From an uncultured Thiotrichaceae bacterium (lineage in GTDB: Bacteria > Pseudomonadota > Gammaproteobacteria > Thiotrichales > Thiotrichaceae): a DNA stretch of 7,576 bases. A program made the translations under genes and the position numbers. The notes beneath the pieces are model-generated. The model saw only the letters and a list, made by a program, of their open reading frames with translations, had not been told where the DNA came from and searched no databases. Positions 1 through 5,641 of the stretch are shown one piece after another (within the stretch, counting starts at the first letter, position 1; each line of letters starts with the position of its first letter). The stretch covers positions 1,700 to 9,275 of the forward strand of contig CACVAV010000069.1 of assembly GCA_902727945.1 (NCBI GenBank), read 5' to 3'.

Positions 1-362
1 CCATGACTGTGCGCCCGCATGCCAGCGTCCAGTTCCAATTCAACAGGATAAGGTAATGGTTGCCCCACAGGATTCAGGACATCTACCACCAAATCAAAAT
101 AGTCATTTAACGGGATACCATCGGAAGGCAGGGTCAGAGCTAATGACAACTGATATTGCTGTTGCTTAGTCACCACTGTTGATACAGGTATCAGCCCGGA
201 TTTCTGCACAGAATCAACCGGCGAGACATCCGCACGCCTGGACGAACCATCGGCACAAACCATTGGGTCAGAAGACAGTAAAGGGTCAGTAATTTGTTCA
301 GTATTGCAGGCAGCCAAAGCCAGACAGCAAAGCAGCGCACTGAGGGGAGTTATTCGGGTCAT
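1..362 (-). CDS. Putative outer-membrane lipoprotein, YtkA/FixH-like (N-terminal part, runs off window)
   Basis: This gene reads from an ATG at 362-360 and stays open for 120 codons to the left edge, so the C-terminus is missing. Seen: the protein starts MTRITPLSALLCCLALAAC, a short basic n-region, a hydrophobic core and the lipobox L16-A17-A18-C19. This predicts lipidation at Cys19. The residue after it is Asn rather than Asp, which favours the outer membrane. The mature part begins with a low-complexity Ser/Asp stretch containing Cys36. It then shows beta-rich sequence (YFDLVVDVLNPVGQPLPYPV) leading into DAGMRAHSHG at the window edge. Known: YtkA/FixH-like domains have a beta-sandwich with a comparable 'G-x-P-v ... 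MP.HgHgm' segment. The family assignment is an inference from this partial match. No strong Shine-Dalgarno is visible; only AAAGAAAA precedes the ATG. The gene lies downstream of spoVR on the same strand but 189 bp away, with its own promoter candidate. The lipoprotein call is firm; the family is tentative. Confidence 0.75.
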   Translation of the reverse strand, partial: MTRITPLSALLCCLALAACNTEQITDPLLSSDPMVCADGSSRRADVSPVDSVQKSGLIPVSTVVTKQQQYQLSLALTLPSDGIPLNDYFDLVVDVLNPVGQPLPYPVELELDAGMRAHSH

Positions 363-383
363 TAAATTATTTTTCTTTATTTA

Positions 384-398
384 TATAATTTAATTATA
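384..398. repeat. AT-only palindrome TATAATTTAATTATA
   Basis: Seven bases on each side form a perfect inverted repeat around one central T. Because of the symmetry, TATAAT is present on both strands (384-389 plus, 398-393 minus). It overlaps the candidate -10 box of the lipoprotein gene. It could be an operator or simply an AT-rich melting region; nothing in the sequence decides between them. Confidence 0.5.
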
Positions 399-420
399 GG
401 TGTCGTTCAGGATTCTCCAA
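393..420 (-). promoter_or_regulatory. Candidate sigma70-type promoter of the lipoprotein gene
   Basis: On the minus strand a perfect TATAAT (398-393) lies 30 bp before the lipoprotein ATG. It is preceded at 16 bp by TTGGAG (420-415), which keeps the TTG core of a -35 box but matches only three of six positions. Transcription would start near 386 and give a leader of about 25 nt. The call rests only on motif match, in a very AT-rich stretch where TATAAT can arise by chance. Confidence 0.4.
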
Positions 421-475
421 CACCACAGTCCCGACCAGCCCCCCGTTTCTCCTGATCAACTGCATCACTAAAGCC

Positions 476-496
476 CGCTTACATATCGCTTACATA
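476..496. repeat. Tandem direct repeat CGCTTACATA x2
   Basis: The 10-mer CGCTTACATA occurs at 476-485 and again at 487-496, separated by one T. The period of 11 bp is close to one helical turn, so both copies would face the same side of the DNA. It lies between the spoVR stop and the lipoprotein promoter candidate. It may be a paired regulator half-site or chance duplication; no regulator is recognised. Confidence 0.5.
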
Positions 497-551
497 GCTC
501 GACAGACCTGTGCAAACCGTCAACATAAAGCCGGAGCGCATAAAAGGCTGA

Positions 552-2069
552 TCACCCCTCAACCTCATCACCCTGTAAATGATAACTCCGTACCCGCCGT
601 CCATCCGGTTCCACAGAATGCAGGTGCACATCATAGCCCCACAAGCGATGAATATGCCGCAGCATCTCATAACAATCATTATTCAACGGCTTACGCTCAT
701 GCATGTGATGATACAAAGTCAGCGACCGATCCCCACGCACATTCACACTTTCTACCTGAATATCCGGCTCATTCGAGCTGAGGTTATACTGCTGGGACAA
801 AGTTTCACGCAGTAAGCGATAACCTTCATCATTATGAATCGCTGTCACATCAATCGCACTCTGGCGATCATCATCCTGTAAAGCAAAGAAGTGGAAATCG
901 CGCATAATCTTCGGCGACATAAACTGTAAAATGTAACTCTCATCACGGAAGTTACGCATTACATAATCCATCGTTGTCAGCCAGTCTGATCCGGCAATAT
1001 CCGGGAACCAACGTTTATCTTCCTCATCCGGATTTTCACAAATACGTCGAATATCCCGCATCATCGCAAAACCCAGCGCATAAGGGTTAATGCCGGAGTA
1101 ATAGGGACTATCGAATTCAGGCTGCATCACCACATTGGAGTGCGAAGTCAGAAACTCCATCATGAAACCGTCATTCACCAAACCCTCGTCATACATCTCA
1201 TTGAGCAGGGTGTAATGCCAGAATGTTGCCCAACCTTCATTCATGACCTGTGTCTGGCGCTGCGGGTAAAAGTATTGTGCAATCTTCCGCACAATCCTGA
1301 CAATTTCACGCTGCCAGCTTTTGAGTGACGGTGAGTTCTTCTCAAAGAAATACAGGATATTTTCCTGTGACTCCTGCGGAAACTTCTGTTTGTCTATCTC
1401 CTCATCTTTAACTTCCTGAGTCGGTAAGGTGCGCCACAAATCATTCAGGTGTTGCTGGATATATTCCTCACGTTCCTCCTGTTGCAGCTTTTCCGCCTCA
1501 GCAGAAATCGGTGATGGCCGATGATAGCGATCGACACCGTAATTCATCAGCGCATGACAGGAATCTAACAGTGCTTCGACTTCTTCCGCACCGTGGCGCT
1601 CTTCGCATTCAGAAATAAAATTCCGTGCGAATACCAGATAATCAATAATCGCCTCCGCATCCGTCCAGCTGCGGAACAGGTAGTTACCTTTAAAGAACGA
1701 GTTATGGCCATAACAAGCATGCGCAATCACCAGCGCCTGCATGGTCATGGTATTTTCTTCCATCAGGTAAGCGATACAGGGGTCGGAGTTAATCACGATC
1801 TCATACGCTAACCCCATGCGGCCACGGGAGTAATTCTGTTCCACGTTGACGAAATGCTTACCGTACGACCAGTGATTGTAAAAAACCGGCATACCCACTG
1901 AAGCATAGGCATCCATCATCTGATCCGAGCGGATCATTTCAATCTGGTTCGGATAGGTATCCAGCTTGAATTTTTCTTTGGCGATACGGGCAATTTCTGT
2001 ATTGTATTTCTCGATGGTTTCAAACGTCCATTCAGAACTGGTCGAGATATAATTATTGTCTTTAGCCAT
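552..2069 (-). CDS. spoVR: SpoVR family protein (YcgB)
   Basis: This is a full-length 505-residue SpoVR/YcgB protein; E. coli YcgB is about 510. It has no signal peptide or membrane segment, so it is predicted to be cytoplasmic. Family-typical segments include WTFETIE near residue 14, FYNHWSYGKHF at 63-73, HACYGHNSFFKGN at 117-129, MNEGWATFWHY at 276-286 and GINPYALGF at 326-334. The His117/His122 pair plus Glu278 and His285 look like possible metal ligands, resembling a metallopeptidase site; this is inference. A charged region rich in Glu and Gln lies at about 190-235. Known: Bacillus subtilis SpoVR affects spore cortex formation, but this family is also common in bacteria that do not sporulate and its biochemistry is unresolved. 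It is the last gene of the prkA-yeaH-spoVR operon. Its ATG is 2 bp after the yeaH stop and its ribosome site lies inside the yeaH end, suggesting translational coupling. Confidence 0.97.
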   Translation of the reverse strand: MAKDNNYISTSSEWTFETIEKYNTEIARIAKEKFKLDTYPNQIEMIRSDQMMDAYASVGMPVFYNHWSYGKHFVNVEQNYSRGRMGLAYEIVINSDPCIAYLMEENTMTMQALVIAHACYGHNSFFKGNYLFRSWTDAEAIIDYLVFARNFISECEERHGAEEVEALLDSCHALMNYGVDRYHRPSPISAEAEKLQQEEREEYIQQHLNDLWRTLPTQEVKDEEIDKQKFPQESQENILYFFEKNSPSLKSWQREIVRIVRKIAQYFYPQRQTQVMNEGWATFWHYTLLNEMYDEGLVNDGFMMEFLTSHSNVVMQPEFDSPYYSGINPYALGFAMMRDIRRICENPDEEDKRWFPDIAGSDWLTTMDYVMRNFRDESYILQFMSPKIMRDFHFFALQDDDRQSAIDVTAIHNDEGYRLLRETLSQQYNLSSNEPDIQVESVNVRGDRSLTLYHHMHERKPLNNDCYEMLRHIHRLWGYDVHLHSVEPDGRRVRSYHLQGDEVEG

Positions 2070-2071
2070 TA

Positions 2072-3337
2072 TTATTCAACCTCCATCGTCTTACGAAACA
2101 ACTCGCGGAACACCGGATAAATTTCCGCATTATCGCGCACCCGCTGTATGGCAAAACGGTCGGCGAAATCACTGACCAGGCTCTCATACAAATGCCACAA
2201 ACCCTGTGGCTCACGACCACCAATTTCAATATAAGTAAAATACTGCACCATCGGCAAAATGGCATTCACCAACGCCTTCTGACAGCGCTCATTATCTTCC
2301 TGCCAGTTATCACCGTCGGAGGCTTGTGCACAATAGATATTCCACTCATTCGGCGAATAACGATCAGCAATAATCTCACCCATCAGCTTCAATGCACTGG
2401 ACACCACCGTGCCACCGGTTTCGCGGGAATAGAAAAAGGTTTCTTCATCCACTTCCTGTGCCTGCGTGTGATGGCGGATAAACACCACTTCAATCTTTTC
2501 GTAATTCTTTTGCAGGAATAAATACAGTAAGAAGAAGAAACGTTTCGCGGTTTCTTTAATATCCGCCGTCATCGAACCGGAGACATCCATCACACAAAAC
2601 ATCACTGCCTTAGGCGATGGTTTTGGCACCTTAACCTGTAAGTTATATTTAAGATCGAACTCATCCAGAAACGGTACAGCACCCAAGCGACGATTCAACC
2701 GGACTAATTCCTCTTCCAGCTCCAAACGTTCGATATCGTCTTCCGGCATTTCCTGTAACAGAGCGATAACTTCACGCTTGCGCCGCCGCGATTTACCACT
2801 TAAGGCCATACGCCGCGCCTGAGCACTGCGCATAGTGCGCACGATATTCACCTGATTCGGGTTACCGACTTCGCTGAAGCCAGCACGTTTAGACTCAAAC
2901 GCATCACTGCCATTCAACTGGCGTTTGATCATATTAGGCAGCGCTAAATCTTCAAACAGGTAATCGAGGAATTCACTCTGAGAAATCTGGAATACAAAAT
3001 CATCCATGCCCTCCCCTGAGTCAGATGCCTCACCGGAACCACTACCCCCCCCACTACCGCTGGGAGGGCGTTGAATCCGGTCGCCCTGAACAAATTCCTT
3101 ATTACCGGGATGTACAATCTCACGTTTGCCACCCTGACCATTGCGGAAATTCGGCTCAGAGACGTCCCGCTTAGGGATAGTGATGCTATCCCCTTGTTCC
3201 ATGTCCGTAATATTACGGTTGCGGACAGCGTCCGAAACCGCTTCACGAATCTGCTTATGGTAGCGCTTTAAAAAACGCTGCCGGTTGACCAGACTTTTAT
3301 TTTTGCTGTTTAAGCGGCGATCGACAATATAAGCCAT
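2072..3337 (-). CDS. yeaH: YeaH, DUF444 protein with VWA-type domain
   Basis: This 421-residue protein is close to E. coli YeaH (about 427). The N-terminal part (about 1-90) is basic and begins MAYIVDRRLN, followed by a Gly/Ser-rich linker at about 91-110. The middle has a basic stretch at 176-189 and an acidic helix around 198-212. The C-terminal half is a von Willebrand factor A-like fold. AVMFCVMDVSGSM carries the MIDAS motif D251-x-S253-x-S255, with the conserved GGT segment at 308-310 and ASDGDNW at 339-345 supplying likely further metal ligands. Known: YeaH partners with the AAA+ protein YeaG, and VWA proteins often serve as adaptors for AAA+ ATPases. Inferred role: a metal-dependent adaptor between PrkA and a target, possibly SpoVR. 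The start is supported by GGAG (3350-3347) 9 nt upstream of the ATG. The gene begins 15 bp after the prkA stop. The linker is encoded partly by a run of eight G. Confidence 0.97.
   Translation of the reverse strand: MAYIVDRRLNSKNKSLVNRQRFLKRYHKQIREAVSDAVRNRNITDMEQGDSITIPKRDVSEPNFRNGQGGKREIVHPGNKEFVQGDRIQRPPSGSGGGSGSGEASDSGEGMDDFVFQISQSEFLDYLFEDLALPNMIKRQLNGSDAFESKRAGFSEVGNPNQVNIVRTMRSAQARRMALSGKSRRRKREVIALLQEMPEDDIERLELEEELVRLNRRLGAVPFLDEFDLKYNLQVKVPKPSPKAVMFCVMDVSGSMTADIKETAKRFFFLLYLFLQKNYEKIEVVFIRHHTQAQEVDEETFFYSRETGGTVVSSALKLMGEIIADRYSPNEWNIYCAQASDGDNWQEDNERCQKALVNAILPMVQYFTYIEIGGREPQGLWHLYESLVSDFADRFAIQRVRDNAEIYPVFRELFRKTMEVE
2079..2084 (-). promoter_or_regulatory. Ribosome binding site of spoVR inside the yeaH 3' end
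   Basis: GGAGGT on the minus strand lies 9 nt before the spoVR ATG at 2069. It is embedded in the final codons of yeaH (Met-Glu-Val-Glu-stop). Ribosomes finishing yeaH would end on top of this site, which supports the chosen start and suggests coupled translation. Confidence 0.85.
3045..3052 (-). repeat. G8 homopolymer in the yeaH linker
   Basis: The coding strand has eight consecutive G within the Gly/Ser-rich linker (codons GGG GGG GGT for Gly97-Gly99). It sits upstream of the VWA domain, so gain or loss of one base would shift the frame and remove the metal-binding half of YeaH. The reading frame is intact in this sequence. Confidence 0.85.
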
Positions 3338-3352
3338 GTTATTCCGCTCCGG

Positions 3353-5275
3353 TTACTGCGATTTACGCACCCTCAGGTACCATTCCGACAACAGGCGCAC
3401 CTGCTTCTCGGTGTAGCCACGTTTCATCATCCGCTCGACAAAGTTGTCATGCTTATTTTGTTCATCAGCCGACGACTTCGCAGTATAAGAAATAACCGGT
3501 AACAGATCTTCAGTGCTGGAGAACATTTTCATCTCAATCACCCGGCGTAGCTTTTCATAACTCGTCCAATCCGGATTCTTACCGCCATTACTTGCCCGCG
3601 CCCGTAAGACGAAATTCACAATCTCATTACGGAAATCTTTCGGATTACTGATACCCGCTGCCTTCTCAATTTTCTCCAGGTCAGCATTCAACGAAGCACG
3701 GTCTAAGAAATCACCGGTCTCAGGGTCACGGTATTCCTGATCCTGAATCCAGAAGTCAGCGTAGGTGACATAACGATCAAACAGGTTCTGGCCATACTCG
3801 GAATAAGATTCCAGATACGCCGTCTGAATTTCTTTACCGATGAAAGATACATAACGTGGCGACAGATATTCCTTGATAAAGCTGATGTAACGATCCTGTA
3901 TTTCCGGTGCAAACTGCTCCTTCTCAACCTGGCGCTCTAACACATACATCAGGTGTACCGGATCAGCTGCAATTTCTACGGCATCAAAATTGAAAACCTT
4001 GGACAGAATTTTGAAGGCAAAACGTGTCGACAAACCATCCATACCTTCATCAACACCCGCCGCATCCTGGTACTCCTGAATCGTCTTCGCCTTCGGGTCA
4101 GTATCTTTCAGATTTTCACCATCATACACGCGCATCTTGGAATACAAATTGGAATTTTCCGGCGCTTTCAGACGCGACAGCACCACAAACTGTGCCAGCA
4201 TTTTCATGGTATCCGGTGCACAAGGTGCCTCGTGCAATGAACTGTTAGCTAACAACTTTTCGTAAATCTTAATTTCCTCAGTCACCCGCAGGCAATAAGG
4301 CACTTTGACAATCGACACCCGGTCAATAAAGGCTTCGTTGTTTTTATTGTTCTTGAAAGTCTGCCATTCCGATTCATTCGAGTGCGCCAGAATCACGCCA
4401 CTGAACGGAATCGCACCGATACTTTCCGTGCCGTTGTAATTACCTTCCTGCGTCGCAGTCAGCAGCGGATGCAACACCTTGATCGGTGCCTTAAACATCT
4501 CAACAAATTCCAGCAAGCCCTGATTCGCCATGCACAGACCACCGGAGTAGCTGTAAGCATCGGTATCATGCTGCGGGAAGTCTTCCAGCTTACGAATATC
4601 CACCTTGCCCACCAGCGATGAAATATCCTGATTGTTCTCATCACCCGGTTCAGTCTTGGACAAGGCAACCTGATCCAGACGCGAAGGGTGACGCTTAACC
4701 ACGCGGAATTTCGAAATGTCACCACCATGTTCTTTCAGGCGCTTCACTGCCCAGGGCGACATAATCGTGCGTAGGTAACGTGGTGGAATACCATAATCTT
4801 CTTCGAGAATCGCCGCATCTTCCTCAGGAGAAAACAAGCCCAACGGCGACTCATTCAATGGGGAACCTTTGATGCAATAGATCGGATCTTTTTCCATCAA
4901 AGCTTTCAGGCGCTCAGCCAATGATGACTTACCACCGCCGACCGGCCCCAACAGGTATAACACCTGCTTACTTTCTTCCAGCCCCTGTGCCGCATGACGC
5001 AGGAAAGCAACAATCTGTTCAATGGCGTCTTCCATGCCATAAAACTCTGAGAACGACGGGTAGCGCCGGATCATTTTGTTGGAAAAAATACGGCTCATGC
5101 GCGGATCACGCGAGGTATCAACTAATTCAGGCTCCCCAATGGCTGCGAGCAGACGCTCTGCACCCGTGGAGTAGGTCATGGGATTTTCTTTACACAGATC
5201 AAGGTACTCCTGAAGCGAGTACTCTTCTTCCTGAGCTTGCTGGTATCTGTTTTGAAAATGGTTAAATATACTCAT
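3353..5275 (-). CDS. prkA: PrkA/YeaG AAA+ family protein (putative serine kinase)
   Basis: This is a full-length 640-residue PrkA/YeaG protein; E. coli YeaG is about 644. It is cytoplasmic, without signal or membrane segments. The AAA+ core spans roughly 20-380: Walker A GPVGGGKSS at 110-118 (Lys116), a Walker B-like segment GLLEFVEMF at 253-261 (Glu256, Glu259), sensor-like AHSNESEW at 297-304 (Asn300), and FIDRV at 316-320 with a candidate arginine finger, Arg319. The C-terminal PrkA domain covers about 400-640. Known: YeaG was described as a eukaryote-like serine kinase, with autophosphorylation and a role in survival of long nitrogen starvation in E. coli; an ATP-dependent protease activity has been proposed for B. 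subtilis PrkA. I see an AAA+ ATPase plainly, but no canonical kinase motifs. The start is supported by AGGAGA (5290-5285) 9 nt before the ATG. It is the first gene of the operon with yeaH and spoVR. Confidence 0.97.
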   Translation of the reverse strand: MSIFNHFQNRYQQAQEEEYSLQEYLDLCKENPMTYSTGAERLLAAIGEPELVDTSRDPRMSRIFSNKMIRRYPSFSEFYGMEDAIEQIVAFLRHAAQGLEESKQVLYLLGPVGGGKSSLAERLKALMEKDPIYCIKGSPLNESPLGLFSPEEDAAILEEDYGIPPRYLRTIMSPWAVKRLKEHGGDISKFRVVKRHPSRLDQVALSKTEPGDENNQDISSLVGKVDIRKLEDFPQHDTDAYSYSGGLCMANQGLLEFVEMFKAPIKVLHPLLTATQEGNYNGTESIGAIPFSGVILAHSNESEWQTFKNNKNNEAFIDRVSIVKVPYCLRVTEEIKIYEKLLANSSLHEAPCAPDTMKMLAQFVVLSRLKAPENSNLYSKMRVYDGENLKDTDPKAKTIQEYQDAAGVDEGMDGLSTRFAFKILSKVFNFDAVEIAADPVHLMYVLERQVEKEQFAPEIQDRYISFIKEYLSPRYVSFIGKEIQTAYLESYSEYGQNLFDRYVTYADFWIQDQEYRDPETGDFLDRASLNADLEKIEKAAGISNPKDFRNEIVNFVLRARASNGGKNPDWTSYEKLRRVIEMKMFSSTEDLLPVISYTAKSSADEQNKHDNFVERMMKRGYTEKQVRLLSEWYLRVRKSQ

Positions 5276-5284
5276 TTTTTTGAC

Positions 5285-5290
5285 TCTCCT
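5285..5290 (-). promoter_or_regulatory. Ribosome binding site of prkA
   Basis: AGGAGA lies 9 nt before the prkA ATG at 5275 and fixes that start. The spacer between them is mostly A. A perfect 12-bp palindrome ends only 4 nt upstream, so an RNA hairpin or bound protein there could affect ribosome access. Confidence 0.85.
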
Positions 5291-5294
5291 GTCT

Positions 5295-5306
5295 TCCGTG
5301 CACGGA
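5295..5306. repeat. Perfect 12-bp palindrome TCCGTGCACGGA in the prkA leader
   Basis: All 12 bases are self-complementary. It sits about 20 nt before the prkA start and downstream of the candidate promoter, so it would be transcribed. As RNA it could fold into a 4-bp stem (UCCG/CGGA) with a UGCA loop, extended by UCU/AGA across a small bulge. As DNA it has the form of an operator for a dimeric regulator. I do not recognise the regulator. Confidence 0.7.
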
Positions 5307-5351
5307 CGAAGATTTATTACGATATAAACCGGGTAAAGGCATCGTTATTTT

Positions 5352-5381
5352 ATTAAAGCGCACCTTAGAATGTACTCTCAA
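5352..5381 (-). promoter_or_regulatory. Candidate sigma70/sigmaS-type promoter of prkA-yeaH-spoVR
   Basis: On the minus strand TTGAGA (5381-5376, five of six matches to TTGACA) is followed after 18 bp by TTTAAT (5357-5352, five of six matches to TATAAT). Transcription would begin near 5345, giving a leader of about 70 nt that contains the 12-bp palindrome. In E. coli the yeaGH operon depends on stress and nitrogen regulation. No good sigma54 -24/-12 pair was found in this spacer. The call rests on motif match alone. Confidence 0.42.
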
Positions 5382-5433
5382 GCAGCAAAAGTTACGAACA
5401 AAATAGTTGGGCGGCGTAGGAACCCGTTCTAAA

Positions 5434-5446
5434 TCTTAGACTAAGA
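5434..5446. repeat. Palindrome TCTTAGACTAAGA upstream of the prkA promoter
   Basis: Two 6-bp arms, TCTTAG and CTAAGA, match perfectly around one central A. The centre is about 60 bp upstream of the candidate -35 box of prkA, a place suited to an activator. There is no T-run adjacent in terminator position, so a protein-binding site is more likely than a terminator. The regulator is not identified. Confidence 0.6.
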
Positions 5447-5551
5447 AACACAAAAAAGGTTTTTATTATTGTCAGAAAGTTCATTTTGCCAACACCTACA
5501 GCGTAGCTCTTCGCTTCTGCATTTGATCATAGTTCACACGATTAGCGTATG

Positions 5552-5599
5552 CTTCAGGCGTTTAACAAGGCATGAATAAAAGGCCCGCCAAACCTGAAG
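5552..5599. repeat. Imperfect long inverted repeat downstream of the patatin gene
   Basis: CTTCAGG (5552-5558) pairs with CCTGAAG (5593-5599). After a CG bulge, TTT (5561-5563) can pair with AAA (5590-5592). The loop of about 26 nt contains AAGGC and AGGCCCGCC, which allow alternative pairings. It lies 43 bp past the patatin stop. No T-run follows the stem on either strand, so it is not a typical intrinsic terminator; it could be an mRNA 3'-end stabilising structure. Confidence 0.5.
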
Positions 5600-5605
5600 G
5601 AATTG

Positions 5606-5631
5606 ACGCTACACAATGTAAACCAAAGCGT
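5606..5631. repeat. Small inverted repeat just after the patatin stop
   Basis: ACGCT (5606-5610) and AGCGT (5627-5631) form a 5-bp stem with a 16-nt loop that contains a smaller ACA/TGT pair. It starts 10 bp past the patatin stop codon on the minus strand. The stem is short and no T-run follows, so any role in transcript ending is uncertain. Confidence 0.3.
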
Positions 5632-5641
5632 TGATGGACTA

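Larger units (their letters stand above)
363..551. other. Spacer between spoVR and the lipoprotein gene
   Basis: This 189-bp spacer has no supported gene. Its left third (363-398) is extremely AT-rich. The rest holds the tandem 10-mer and a weak 5-bp inverted repeat (GGTGT 399-403 with ACACC 420-424). I found no GC-rich hairpin followed by a T-run on the minus strand, so the spoVR operon has no obvious intrinsic terminator here. The nearest candidate after the spoVR stop is AGCC...GGCT, with only a 4-bp stem and a 13-nt loop. Confidence 0.7.
5276..5641. other. Gene-free regulatory spacer between the patatin gene and prkA
   Basis: These 366 bp contain no supported gene. From the patatin side they hold a small stem-loop, the longer imperfect inverted repeat, a short CTAC-AGC-GTAG repeat (5496-5506), the TCTTAGACTAAGA palindrome, a candidate prkA promoter, the TCCGTGCACGGA palindrome and the prkA ribosome site. 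The stretch around 5440-5475 is A/T-rich. The number of dyad symmetries suggests that prkA is under more than basal control, which is inference. Confidence 0.7.

Noticed and set aside
399..424. GGTGT...ACACC inverted repeat as terminator of the spoVR operon
   Set aside because: The stem is only 5 bp with a 16-nt loop and is followed on the minus strand by mixed A/T rather than a T-run; it also overlaps the candidate lipoprotein promoter.
2192..2521. Plus-strand 109-codon frame antisense to yeaH
   Set aside because: Fully overlapped by the VWA-type domain of yeaH; no independent coding evidence.
4921..5265. Plus-strand 114-codon frame antisense to prkA
   Set aside because: It lies entirely within the well-supported prkA gene, has no ribosome site or family resemblance, and is a shadow of the real coding frame.
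5411..5427. Possible sigma54 promoter (GG-N10-GC on the minus strand)
   Set aside because: Only the invariant GG and GC dinucleotides fit; the flanking bases do not match TGGCAC or TTGC. It was checked because nitrogen-starvation control of yeaGH is known in E. coli.
5451..5466. AAAAAACC/GGTTTTT run as a terminator for the patatin gene
   Set aside because: The A and T runs could pair only with each other around a tiny loop; there is no GC-rich stem before the T-run.
5496..5508. sigmaS-like -10 element CTACGCT on the minus strand
   Set aside because: It resembles the CTACACT consensus but lies about 220 bp before prkA, has no supporting -35 or conserved context, and overlaps a CTAC/GTAG repeat that may explain it.
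5441..5530. Minus-strand 29-codon reading frame (ATG at 5530, TAG at 5441) in the prkA upstream spacer
   Set aside because: No good ribosome site precedes it, the composition is not protein-like, and it runs through the TCTTAGACTAAGA palindrome; short frames of this size are expected by chance.
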